64,000 bases of DNA from Flammeovirga pacifica (GTDB taxonomy: Bacteria; Bacteroidota; Bacteroidia; Cytophagales; Flammeovirgaceae). Position 1 is the stretch's first letter, and each line of letters opens with the position of its first letter. Below the pieces are notes generated by a model. The model ran no database searches and was not told the DNA's origin. It was given only the letters and a program-made list of their open reading frames with translations. Below are positions 27,314 to 35,916 of the stretch, piece by piece. A program made the translations under genes and the position numbers. The stretch is taken from contig NZ_JRYR02000001.1 of NCBI RefSeq assembly GCF_000807855.2, forward strand, positions 580,462 to 644,461, written 5' to 3'.

Positions 27314-28777
27314 ATGAAGGAGTTAGATATAGCAAGTAAACTAGACATAATTACAAGTAGTCTTCCATTTCTTAAATCAGAAATATGGATTACTGTTCTT
27401 CTACTAATGGTAATCATCATTGATTTGTTACCATTAAAAATGAATAGGAGACATTTATACCTTATTGCTCTTTTGGGGGTTGTATTGGATATTTTTGTCT
27501 TACAATTTCTTGTTGAAGCTAATCATCAAACTTTTACCTCTTTTACTATTGTTAATACGGAGTGGACAGTTAAATCAAGAATTTTACTTGATGTTTGTGC
27601 TCTTTTATTTTATTACTTTTTATGGAGTAATAAAACAAGATATGGTGACAATGATAAAAAACTATCAGGGGAGTCAGAGTGGATTACACTTAGTTTAGGG
27701 ATGTTATTGGGAGGACATACTTTGGTTATTTCTAATGATTTTATTTTTGCCATTTTATCCCTAGAGTTAATATCACTTCCGTCTTATATTCTTACTGCAT
27801 TTAAGCATAATAAAGTAAGTACTGAAGCTGCAATAAAATACTTTCTATTTGGTGCTGTTTCTACAGCAATTACCATTTATGGGGTGTCATTAATCTATGG
27901 TATAACATCAGGAATCGATTTACCTTCTTTACAAACACCTCCACAAACACATTCTTCACTATATGTAATAGGTTTAATATTTATTACAATTGGATTCTTA
28001 TTTAAATTATCAGGTTTTCCAATGCATATTTGGGTACCTGATGTATATGAATCTGCCCCTATAGAAGCTGTCGCTTATTTTTCTACTTTACCTAAAGTAG
28101 CAGCAGCAGTTTTTTTATTTCATTTTTTCGAAAATGTAGATATTATCAATAACCATTATTTAGGTCTTTTTATATTAATTGCCGCAGTGGCTTCAATGTT
28201 TATCGGTAATCTTTCTGCTTTGTATCAGAAAAGTTTAAGAAGACTGATGGGTTATAGTTCTATTGCACATGCCGGTTTCATATTAATAGCGTGTTTAAAT
28301 ACCGCAGAGATATCAGCTAATGCGTTATTCTATTATTTATGCACATATGTGATTGCTAATTTTGCTTTCTTTATTTTTATTAGTGAAGTAGAAAAAGAGA
28401 AAGGGAATGATTTATTGGAATCAATTAAAGGTACTGGTTGGAATAATGCTTCTTTGGTTTGGGGACCGGCTATTGTATTGGTAGTAATTTCTTTAATAGG
28501 TTTACCTCCAGTGGCTGGTTTTACAGCAAAAGTGTTGATATTTACCTCTTTATGGGATGTTTATCAAATTAATAATGATCAGTTCTACATGTTAGCAATG
28601 ATCTTAGGATTATTAAACACAGCTATATCAATAGCCTATTATATTAAAATTCCATTTCAAATTTACGATCGTAATACCAAAGCAGGATTACAAATATCTG
28701 CTCTAAATAAGTCAATAATTTTTATTTTAGGATTAGGTTTATTTATATTGTTCCTAGTTCCAGCTATTCTGTTATAA
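27314..28777 (+). CDS. nuoN: NADH-quinone oxidoreductase subunit N
   Basis: The ATG at 27314 (MKELDIASKLD) is chosen: the longer frame begins with TTG inside nuoM. The 487-residue antiporter-like subunit shows SLELISLPSYILTAFK, then KLSGFPMHIWVPDVYESAPIEAVAYF and LRRLMGYSSIAHAGFILIA. It is the last gene of the nuoK-L-M-N set. A G-rich stretch (27300-27306) just before the start may help ribosome binding or be chance. No terminator follows within the 48 bp to the hybrid kinase gene. Confidence 0.95.
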   Translation: MKELDIASKLDIITSSLPFLKSEIWITVLLLMVIIIDLLPLKMNRRHLYLIALLGVVLDIFVLQFLVEANHQTFTSFTIVNTEWTVKSRILLDVCALLFYYFLWSNKTRYGDNDKKLSGESEWITLSLGMLLGGHTLVISNDFIFAILSLELISLPSYILTAFKHNKVSTEAAIKYFLFGAVSTAITIYGVSLIYGITSGIDLPSLQTPPQTHSSLYVIGLIFITIGFLFKLSGFPMHIWVPDVYESAPIEAVAYFSTLPKVAAAVFLFHFFENVDIINNHYLGLFILIAAVASMFIGNLSALYQKSLRRLMGYSSIAHAGFILIACLNTAEISANALFYYLCTYVIANFAFFIFISEVEKEKGNDLLESIKGTGWNNASLVWGPAIVLVVISLIGLPPVAGFTAKVLIFTSLWDVYQINNDQFYMLAMILGLLNTAISIAYYIKIPFQIYDRNTKAGLQISALNKSIIFILGLGLFILFLVPAILL

Positions 28778-28825
28778 AAGGAACATTTGAGCTCATTGGC
28801 TTTATTTGTTTAAAAATTATTTATT

Positions 28826-31800
28826 ATGAATACTGATATATGGCTTTCCATATTTTTAGTTGTTTCTTTTTTATTTCTAGCTATTCTTATATTCAAACAA
28901 TATAAGGTGGTAAGAAAGATCAAGTTTGAATCTGATAAATCTAGTATTAGAGATTTTAAGATGCTACGATTACTTATGGAGCATTCTCCTGATGTAATTT
29001 ATTCTGTAGATCAAAACTATAATTATCTGACTTTCAATAATGCCCATTCCAAAGCCATGAAATCAAATTATGGCTGTAATATTAAAATTGGTGGAAATAT
29101 TTTAGAATATATGAATATCAAGGATGATAATACATATACTAAAATTGATCTAAAAAGAGCATTAGAAGGTGAGTCATTTACTACAATAAGAGCTTTCGGA
29201 GGGAATGATAAATATAAGCAGAATCATTATGAATCAACTTATTCTCCTATTCATGTAGATGATGAAATTAATGGTGCAGCAGTCTTTGTAAGAGATATCA
29301 CAGAACAGTATAATGCCAATCTAAATTTAATCCGATCGGAGAGAAAATATAAATTACTTTTCCATTATAACTTTTTGGGCACTCTTATCATGATAGATGG
29401 AGTGATAAATGATGCTAATGATACAGCTGTAAGTTTTCTAGGACTCGAAACTCATGAATTAGTAGGATCTACTCTAAATGATTTATTTAAAGTTGAGGAA
29501 AGCTTGAATTTAGATGAGCAAATTAAAGAGTTTTTCACGACTTATGAACATCCTAATGGAGATAAATTGTATTTTATTATCCGTGAGCAAACAGTTTCGG
29601 ATTTAAAAGAAAATCATCAGACAGTATTTATCGAAGATGTTTCCTCAAAATATAAAGCAGAACAACAATTAATCAAGGTCAATACTCAAAGACAAGTATT
29701 GTTAGAAAGTGCCAAGAGTTATATTTTCTCGATCAATAAAAACTATGAAATAGAAACCTTCAACACAAAGTTTAAAGATCTATTTGAAGATAAAATTGAT
29801 TTTGAGTTACAGCCTAATCTAAGTATTAAATCACCAAAGTTAAAAAGGGAGTTGTCCTTTTTTATTCCTCATATAGAACAAGTGATGCGATCAAAAGAAT
29901 TGGTCGAAGTTGAATTTGAAATTTCACAAGATATTATTTTTCAATCTACAATTTCACCATTGTTAGATGAGAATAATAACTTATTTGGTGTGGCAGTTTA
30001 TAGTATTGATATCACCAAAGAAAAACAAAGAGGAAGAGAGATTGAGCAATTAAATGCATCTTTAGAACAAAAAGTAGAGGAGAGGACATCAGAATTGGGG
30101 CAACAGAAATTAAAGCTAAATTTAGCCATGGATGCAGCACAAATTGGTGCATGGTCTTATATTAAAAATGATGGATTTGAGTGGGATCAAAAATTCAGTG
30201 AGATTTTCGGAATTAAGTATGATCAAAATATTGAAGCTGTTAAAAAGATAAGGTCTTTGATAAAAGACTCTGATCTTGAAAAAGTAATTGATTTAATCCA
30301 GAAAATTAAAGCGGAAGAATTAGATGAAATTGATTTATTAGTTAAAATTAATCACAAGAAATTAGGCTTACAGTATATACAAGTTTATGGAAGGTCTTTG
30401 AGAGACAATGGCCGTTATGAAATGTATGGAATGATTTGGAATATAACCAATCAAAAAAATATTGAACATGAACTTGAACAAGCAAAAGAACTAGCGGAGA
30501 AATCGAATAGAGCAAAATCGATGTTTTTGGCCAATATTTCTCATGAAATACGATCACCCCTTAATGCAATTATTGGTTTTAGTAATATTTTATCTAAAAA
30601 ATCTGAAGCACTTAATTTACCAGAAGAATATATCGATCAGTTAAAGTATATCTATTTAAATGGGGAATACTTATCTGAACTTATCAATAACTTATTAGAC
30701 ATGTCAAAAATTGATGCAGGTAAATTAAGTGTCTTTTGGGAAGAGATTGATATTCGAGATTTGATCAATATGGTGGTGAAAATTCATGAGGTAATCTCTT
30801 CTGAAAGATCTATTCAAATCAAATTATTTATTGATGATGCTATCCCTAATAGGGTAGTTTTAGATGCCACTAAATTAAGACAAATACTTACTAATTTATT
30901 GTCAAATGCCATCAAGTTTTCTCAAAAGGGAACATCAATTATGGTCGAATTACAAAAAGTAAATGAGGAAATTATTATCAGCGTTAAAGATAAAGGTATT
31001 GGTATTCCTCAATCTAAATTAGATGTAATTTTTGATTCTTTTGAACAAGCAGATAAATCAGTAACTAGAAAATTTGGAGGTACCGGCTTAGGTTTAGCAA
31101 TTACTAAAAAATTAGTCAAATTATTAAAAGGAGATGTTCGAGTTTTTAGTGAAGAAAATGTTGGGACCACATTTACCGTTTCCCTTCCTTTAAAGGTAAA
31201 CCCATCTAAAGGTGAAGAGGTTGTTAACCAGGAGGTTATTGAAAGAGATTTTAATTTTGAATACCACGTTTTAGTAGTTGAAGATAATAAAATGAATCAG
31301 ATCATGATGTCAGCTTTATTAAAACAACTAAAAATTAATATCGAAATAGCCAATAATGGGGAAGAAGCAATTGATAAAATTGAGGGAAACCATTTTGATC
31401 TGATTTTAATGGATTTACATATGCCTATTATGGGTGGGATTGATGCCACTAAAATCATCAGATTCGAAAAGAAAATATTGGATATTCCTATTGTAGCTTT
31501 AACAGCAGACACATATTGGGATAAACGATTTGAAGCATTTTCTGTAGGAATGAATAATTATCTTACTAAACCTCTAAGTCGACATTCGTTATTACAGGTT
31601 TTAGAACAGTATCTCATCAATTTTGATCAGACAAGAATTAATTATTTAGACCCTATAAAGCATAAAGCCATTATCGAAGAATTGAAAGAAATTCCGAATT
31701 CTACGATAATGACTGATCATGATAAATTGGATCGCCTAAAATCTTTAAGACATGTTCTTCAAGATTATGATACAGGCTTTATTGAATATATTGATTTTCT

Positions 31801-31843
31801 AACGAACGCAATCGCTAATAAGAAAGAAATTGAAATCTTTTAG
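28826..31843 (+). CDS. Hybrid sensor histidine kinase with several PAS domains
   Basis: The 1005-residue protein has one N-terminal membrane helix (about 8-27). Then come PAS-like units near 45-165, 170-280 and 290-395, a coiled coil (about 400-425, LEQKVEERTSELGQQK), a fourth PAS (about 425-535), HisKA with His573 in SHEIRSPLNAI, and HATPase_c (NLLSNAIKFS, DKGIGIP, FGGTGLGLAI). A receiver domain with Asp863 (LILMDLHMP) and a ~70-residue tail complete it. The HisKA motif has Ser where most relatives have Thr (HEIRTPL). It is membrane-bound and probably phosphorylates itself and then a separate Hpt protein; none is nearby. It converges with the UbiB-like gene, with 1 bp between stops. Confidence 0.94.
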   Translation: MNTDIWLSIFLVVSFLFLAILIFKQYKVVRKIKFESDKSSIRDFKMLRLLMEHSPDVIYSVDQNYNYLTFNNAHSKAMKSNYGCNIKIGGNILEYMNIKDDNTYTKIDLKRALEGESFTTIRAFGGNDKYKQNHYESTYSPIHVDDEINGAAVFVRDITEQYNANLNLIRSERKYKLLFHYNFLGTLIMIDGVINDANDTAVSFLGLETHELVGSTLNDLFKVEESLNLDEQIKEFFTTYEHPNGDKLYFIIREQTVSDLKENHQTVFIEDVSSKYKAEQQLIKVNTQRQVLLESAKSYIFSINKNYEIETFNTKFKDLFEDKIDFELQPNLSIKSPKLKRELSFFIPHIEQVMRSKELVEVEFEISQDIIFQSTISPLLDENNNLFGVAVYSIDITKEKQRGREIEQLNASLEQKVEERTSELGQQKLKLNLAMDAAQIGAWSYIKNDGFEWDQKFSEIFGIKYDQNIEAVKKIRSLIKDSDLEKVIDLIQKIKAEELDEIDLLVKINHKKLGLQYIQVYGRSLRDNGRYEMYGMIWNITNQKNIEHELEQAKELAEKSNRAKSMFLANISHEIRSPLNAIIGFSNILSKKSEALNLPEEYIDQLKYIYLNGEYLSELINNLLDMSKIDAGKLSVFWEEIDIRDLINMVVKIHEVISSERSIQIKLFIDDAIPNRVVLDATKLRQILTNLLSNAIKFSQKGTSIMVELQKVNEEIIISVKDKGIGIPQSKLDVIFDSFEQADKSVTRKFGGTGLGLAITKKLVKLLKGDVRVFSEENVGTTFTVSLPLKVNPSKGEEVVNQEVIERDFNFEYHVLVVEDNKMNQIMMSALLKQLKINIEIANNGEEAIDKIEGNHFDLILMDLHMPIMGGIDATKIIRFEKKILDIPIVALTADTYWDKRFEAFSVGMNNYLTKPLSRHSLLQVLEQYLINFDQTRINYLDPIKHKAIIEELKEIPNSTIMTDHDKLDRLKSLRHVLQDYDTGFIEYIDFLTNAIANKKEIEIF

Positions 31844-31844
31844 A

Positions 31845-33167
31845 CTAACTAAAAAAGATGGAATTAGTAGTCACTTTGGCTTCCAATTGATGTAATATAG
31901 AATATAAACCAAAATAGGTTCTGTTTAAATATAATCCATCACGTATTCCTCTTGGCTTCTTTGAATTTCTTAATATTTTTTGATTTTCTTCGTTTTCAGC
32001 CAAAGCGGTAATTTCTTCAAAGTAGCTAGGATCACCAAAGTCAAAAGTTTCTGTATGAAATGGTCTCGCTAGTATACTAATCATAGATTTGAACAATTGA
32101 TCTAGGAATATTTTGTCCTGATCAGAGTCTTCATCATAGATAAAGCGCATGCTTTTGAATACATCTTTTCGCTTCTCCTCATTTTCCATATTTTCAGGTA
32201 TCATCAAATCAAAATAGTTTTGATAGAAATCTTGAGGAATTACCTTTACACAGCCAAAATCTATAATACCCAATAGACCATCTTCAGAAATAATGAAATT
32301 CCCTGGGTGTGGATCAGCATGTACTTCTTTTAACTGATGAACTTGAAAATCATAAAACTCCCATAAAGCCTGACCAACCTTATTTCTTATTTCTTGACTT
32401 GGATTCTTCGCTAAAAATTCATTAAGGTGATCACCATCCAACCAATCCATTGTAAGGATTTTCTTTGATGATAAATCTTTATAGTAATTGGGGAAATAAA
32501 TATTATTGATATGAGCACAAGCTTCAGTAATCTTTTGAGAGCGCTCTAATTCTAATTCATAATCTGTTTCTGATAAGAGCATGACTTCAACTTCCTGCAT
32601 GTAATGATTTACATCCTGTTCGTTGAGTCCCATCATTCTTACAGCAATAGGCTTTACTAGTTTTAAATCTGAGCTTACACTTTCAGCAACCCCTGGATAT
32701 TGAACTTTTACCGCGTACTTCTTTCCATCTTTCTCCGCTAAATGTACTTGACCAATACTTGCAGCATTTACTGCTTCTTTAGAAAAAGTATCAAAAAGTT
32801 GATAAGGAGCTTTGCCGAATGATTTAATGAAAGTCTTGTTCACAAGAGGCAAAGATAGAGGAGGAGCAGAATATTGTGACATCTGGAACTTCTCTATGTA
32901 AGCTTGTGGAAGCATGTTTTTATCCATACTCATCATTTGAGCCACTTTAAGTGCACTACCTTTTAATTCACTTAACGCTTCGTATACATCAGAAGCATTT
33001 TCTTTATGCAATTCTTCTTTACCTGTATATTCATTATCTAAAACTGATTTAGCATAATGTTTAATGTAATTGGTACTAACTTTTGCACCTACCTTAACAA
33101 AACGAGATACTCTCTGTACTTTGGAAGATGGAATTGTTTTTTGGGATTTATTATCTATCGTAGCCAT
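31845..33167 (-). CDS. ABC1/AarF/UbiB-family atypical kinase
   Basis: The 440-residue protein carries the UbiB-family marks: the KxGQ-like segment KGSALKVAQMMS (69-80), the Ala-rich loop NAASIGQVHLA in place of the normal P-loop, the VQYPGV block with VAIK-like Lys (KYAVKVQ), HADPHPGNF as catalytic loop, and GIIDFGCVK as DFG-like metal site. Such ATPases/kinases act in quinone biosynthesis or lipid handling. It starts 2 bp after the TetR-like gene, so the two form one operon and probably one function. Confidence 0.92.
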   Translation of the reverse strand: MATIDNKSQKTIPSSKVQRVSRFVKVGAKVSTNYIKHYAKSVLDNEYTGKEELHKENASDVYEALSELKGSALKVAQMMSMDKNMLPQAYIEKFQMSQYSAPPLSLPLVNKTFIKSFGKAPYQLFDTFSKEAVNAASIGQVHLAEKDGKKYAVKVQYPGVAESVSSDLKLVKPIAVRMMGLNEQDVNHYMQEVEVMLLSETDYELELERSQKITEACAHINNIYFPNYYKDLSSKKILTMDWLDGDHLNEFLAKNPSQEIRNKVGQALWEFYDFQVHQLKEVHADPHPGNFIISEDGLLGIIDFGCVKVIPQDFYQNYFDLMIPENMENEEKRKDVFKSMRFIYDEDSDQDKIFLDQLFKSMISILARPFHTETFDFGDPSYFEEITALAENEENQKILRNSKKPRGIRDGLYLNRTYFGLYSILHQLEAKVTTNSIFFS

Positions 33168-33169
33168 AA

Positions 33170-33808
33170 TTATTTTTGGAATATAAATTTCGCAAATGAA
33201 AACGCAGAATCTGTAAAATTAGGTCCAATGAGATCCATTATAAGATGAACACTTTTTTCAACTGCTTCATCCGTATTCTCTTTCTCATTTGAAGTGTCTT
33301 CTGCCCAATATTTTATGATTAAAAATAATTGAGTCAACATCACATTGATGTAATAGTCTTGAATAAACATTCGTTCCTCTACTTCACCAGTAGAAATACC
33401 TTCTTGAATTAACTGAGTTAAAAAAGGAGTGATTGTTTCTACAATTTTTTCTCTTCTATCGTTCACCTCTTTTAACTCAAACGGGGAATGAATGTTTGAG
33501 GAATAGGTAAAGAAATCTTGATGTTGTTGTAAACCGACAGATAAATTGAAAAAAAATGAAAGCAGTTTTTCCCTTACACTATATTCTTGAAAATTAGGAT
33601 CACTACTAGCATTTTTTATTGAGGTTAAAATCGTATTCGACCAAATATTATTTTCAATAGTATTATTTGTTAAGGATGATATTGTGTTGGGGTCAATGTC
33701 ATCAGAATCATCATTGATAAATATCTCTTTTAATGTATTCGGCCTCTTATTATTAGACGAAATATAGTTGATATAAGATATTTCAATTTTTTTTTCAAAT
33801 TTCTTCAT
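33170..33808 (-). CDS. TetR-like regulator paired with the UbiB kinase
   Basis: The 212-residue, all-helical protein has a short N-terminal region (ISYINYISSNNKRPNTLKEI...) that replaces the normal TetR helix-turn-helix, and a C-terminal ligand-domain pattern (VREKLLSFFFNLSVGLQQHQDFF, ...FLTQLIQEGISTGEV). In many Bacteroidota a similar TetR-like protein precedes an AarF/UbiB gene. The DNA-binding part is divergent, so DNA binding is uncertain and it may be a protein or lipid binder instead. It ends 2 bp before the kinase gene. Confidence 0.7.
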   Translation of the reverse strand: MKKFEKKIEISYINYISSNNKRPNTLKEIFINDDSDDIDPNTISSLTNNTIENNIWSNTILTSIKNASSDPNFQEYSVREKLLSFFFNLSVGLQQHQDFFTYSSNIHSPFELKEVNDRREKIVETITPFLTQLIQEGISTGEVEERMFIQDYYINVMLTQLFLIIKYWAEDTSNEKENTDEAVEKSVHLIMDLIGPNFTDSAFSFAKFIFQK

Positions 33809-33887
33809 AAGAGTTTAGGTATTTTAATTAATAGATGTTAATTTCATTCTTGAAGTTTGTTTGTTAGTTTAGTTTATTAAAGTGGAA

Positions 33888-33921
33888 GGAACCTCTGATT
33901 TTCGGGGGTTTCTTTTTTTTT
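33888..33921 (+). terminator. Orphan plus-strand terminator-like hairpin
   Basis: GGAACCTC (33888-33895) can pair with GGGGTTTC (33905-33912) through 8 pairs, two of them G-T, and nine T residues follow. No plus-strand gene lies upstream to be terminated, because the neighbouring genes point away. It could end a small untranslated RNA or protect against read-through. Confidence 0.5.
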
Positions 33922-34187
33922 GCTATCAGAGCGATACTTTATGTATCAAATGTATATATATGAGAACTTTAAAGTATTAGAAAAGTTGCAGATATTTCAT
34001 CGATTATAATTAACTATCAGAAAAACAAAAGTTTATAGTTGTTGATAAATACTACATAGATTACAACTACAATTATATCAACTTCATTCTTAATAGAATT
34101 TTATTTTTAATAATACCTTTTAGATTGATGTACTAATACAATTTCCTCCTTTTATTATCCAATCAAGTTACCATTCTATAACACATG

Positions 34188-34221
34188 TTTGTTTTTTATT
34201 TCTTCCTATTATTTAACTTTG
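34188..34221 (+). promoter_or_regulatory. Promoter of hemL
   Basis: TTTG (34188-34191), 22 bp, then TAACTTTG (34214-34221) fits the Bacteroidota -33/-7 consensus exactly. Transcription would start near 34228, leaving a leader of about 45 nt before the GTG start. Confidence 0.65.
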
Positions 34222-34273
34222 TGAGTTATATTTGATGAAGTATAAAAATCTCAATTTCAAAATTCAATAAATC

Positions 34274-35563
34274 GTGAATAACAAGCAAAGTGTCGCTTTA
34301 TTCGATAAGGCTCAGCATACTATTCCAGGAGGTGTGAATTCACCAGTTAGAGCATTCAAATCAGTAGGAGGAACACCACTTTTTATTAAAAGTGCAAAAG
34401 GTGCCTATATCATTGATGAAGATGACAATGAATATGTAGAATTAATTAATTCTTGGGGTCCAATGATTTTAGGTCATGCACACCCAGTAATTACATCAGC
34501 TGTACAAGAAGCTGTAAATAATTCATTATCATTTGGTGCTCCAACTTCTAAGGAAATTGATATCGCTGAGTTGATCTGTGATATGGTACCTTCTATTGAA
34601 AAAGTGAGAATGGTAAACTCAGGTACAGAGGCAACAATGTCTGCTGTTAGAGTAGCAAGAGGGTATACTGGTAGAAATAAAATGATAAAAATAGAAGGTT
34701 GTTACCATGGACATGGTGATTCTTTCTTAATCGCTGCAGGTAGTGGTGCTGTGACTATGGGTGTTCCAAATAGCCCAGGAGTGACTGAAGGTACTGCAAA
34801 AGATACTTTACTTGCACCTTATAATGATATTGAGAAAATTCAGCAATTAGTAAAAGAAAATAAGAACGAAATTGCTGCATTAATAATAGAGCCTGTTCCG
34901 GGTAATATGGGATTGGTGCTACCAAAAGATAATTACTTACAACAGTTAAGAGATATTTGTACTGAAGAAGGTATCGTCTTAATATTTGATGAGGTAATGA
35001 CTGGCTTCCGTTTAGCTAAAGGCGGTGCTCAGGAAGTGTTTGGTGTTACTCCAGATATGACTACTCTTGGTAAAATTATTGGAGGAGGAATGCCTGTAGG
35101 TGCTTATGGTGGAAAGAAAGAAATCATGGATTTTGTAGCTCCAGCAGGGCCGGTATATCAAGCAGGAACCTTATCAGGAAACCCTGTAGCAATGGCAGCC
35201 GGAATGAATATGCTACTTCATTTAAATGAAAACCCTGATGTTTATACTGAGCTAGCAGCTAAAGGCGAAAAGCTTGCAAAAGGAATTCAATCTGTTTTAG
35301 ATAAGCATAATTTACCATATAAAGTAACTTTATTAGGTTCTATGATTTGTATTTTCTTTACTGATCAAGAAGTGAATAATTTTGCTGATGCTCAAACAAC
35401 TGATACAGAAAAATTCGGTAAATTCTTTCATCAAATGCTAGCAAATGGAGTGTACTTACCTCCATCACAATATGAAAGTTGGTTCTTATCAAACGCTTTG
35501 ACTGAAGCTAATTTGGATCATATTATTGAAGCTGTTGATAAATCATTAGAAGCAATTAAATAA
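34274..35563 (+). CDS. hemL: Glutamate-1-semialdehyde 2,1-aminomutase (GTG start)
   Basis: This 429-residue PLP enzyme moves the amino group of glutamate-1-semialdehyde to give 5-aminolevulinate, the entry to heme. It starts with GTG at 34274; the N-terminal pattern FDKAQHTIPGGVNSPVRAF is complete from there. The PLP-binding Lys267 is in LGKIIGGGMPVGAYGG and IFDEVMTGFR precedes it. It is headed by a good promoter and followed 4 bp later by a small membrane protein gene. Confidence 0.97.
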   Translation: MNNKQSVALFDKAQHTIPGGVNSPVRAFKSVGGTPLFIKSAKGAYIIDEDDNEYVELINSWGPMILGHAHPVITSAVQEAVNNSLSFGAPTSKEIDIAELICDMVPSIEKVRMVNSGTEATMSAVRVARGYTGRNKMIKIEGCYHGHGDSFLIAAGSGAVTMGVPNSPGVTEGTAKDTLLAPYNDIEKIQQLVKENKNEIAALIIEPVPGNMGLVLPKDNYLQQLRDICTEEGIVLIFDEVMTGFRLAKGGAQEVFGVTPDMTTLGKIIGGGMPVGAYGGKKEIMDFVAPAGPVYQAGTLSGNPVAMAAGMNMLLHLNENPDVYTELAAKGEKLAKGIQSVLDKHNLPYKVTLLGSMICIFFTDQEVNNFADAQTTDTEKFGKFFHQMLANGVYLPPSQYESWFLSNALTEANLDHIIEAVDKSLEAIK

Positions 35564-35567
35564 GCCT

Positions 35568-35900
35568 ATGTCTCAGAGAAGAAAAGGTTTTCAAGATAAA
35601 AAGAAAAATGTTGTCACTTGTTCTAAATTCAAGTGGCAGCATTTAGTGCTTTATGGCTTTAGGTTAGAGAAATCTAAATGTCCACAATGTAAAAAACAAC
35701 CCGAATATTCCGATCGAGAAAGGATGTTTATCGATTTAGGATTGGGTTTTATTTTCGCTAGCATTTTTGTTACCTTGCCAATTATATTTGAACGATTTGA
35801 TCTAATATTAGGTAATTTGGGGTCCTTTCTCATTATTCTAGTATTAGTATTAGGCATTAGATCATATTTTATAAACTCCTTCCCTAAGACTAAGAAGTAG
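35568..35900 (+). CDS. Small zinc-ribbon-like membrane protein, unknown function
   Basis: The 110-residue product has Cys18 and a CPQC pair (Cys38, Cys41) near its basic N-terminus, then two membrane helices (about 53-70 and 80-100). This recalls the small 'cxxc-20-cxxc' membrane proteins, but the first CxxC is reduced to one Cys, so the match is weak. It starts 4 bp after the hemL stop and is probably translationally coupled. The subtilase gene follows after 16 bp. Confidence 0.7.
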   Translation: MSQRRKGFQDKKKNVVTCSKFKWQHLVLYGFRLEKSKCPQCKKQPEYSDRERMFIDLGLGFIFASIFVTLPIIFERFDLILGNLGSFLIILVLVLGIRSYFINSFPKTKK

Positions 35901-35916
35901 GGATTAATACACACAT

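Larger units (their letters stand above)
33809..34273. other. Divergent intergenic region, TetR-like gene / hemL
   Basis: This 465-bp AT-rich stretch contains the hemL promoter (34188-34221) and, near the other end, an isolated plus-strand terminator-like hairpin (33888-33920). A CAAATGTA (minus-strand TAnnTTTG-type box) at 33947-33954 could serve the TetR-like gene, but no matching -33 element is seen. No open frame of interest was found. Confidence 0.6.
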
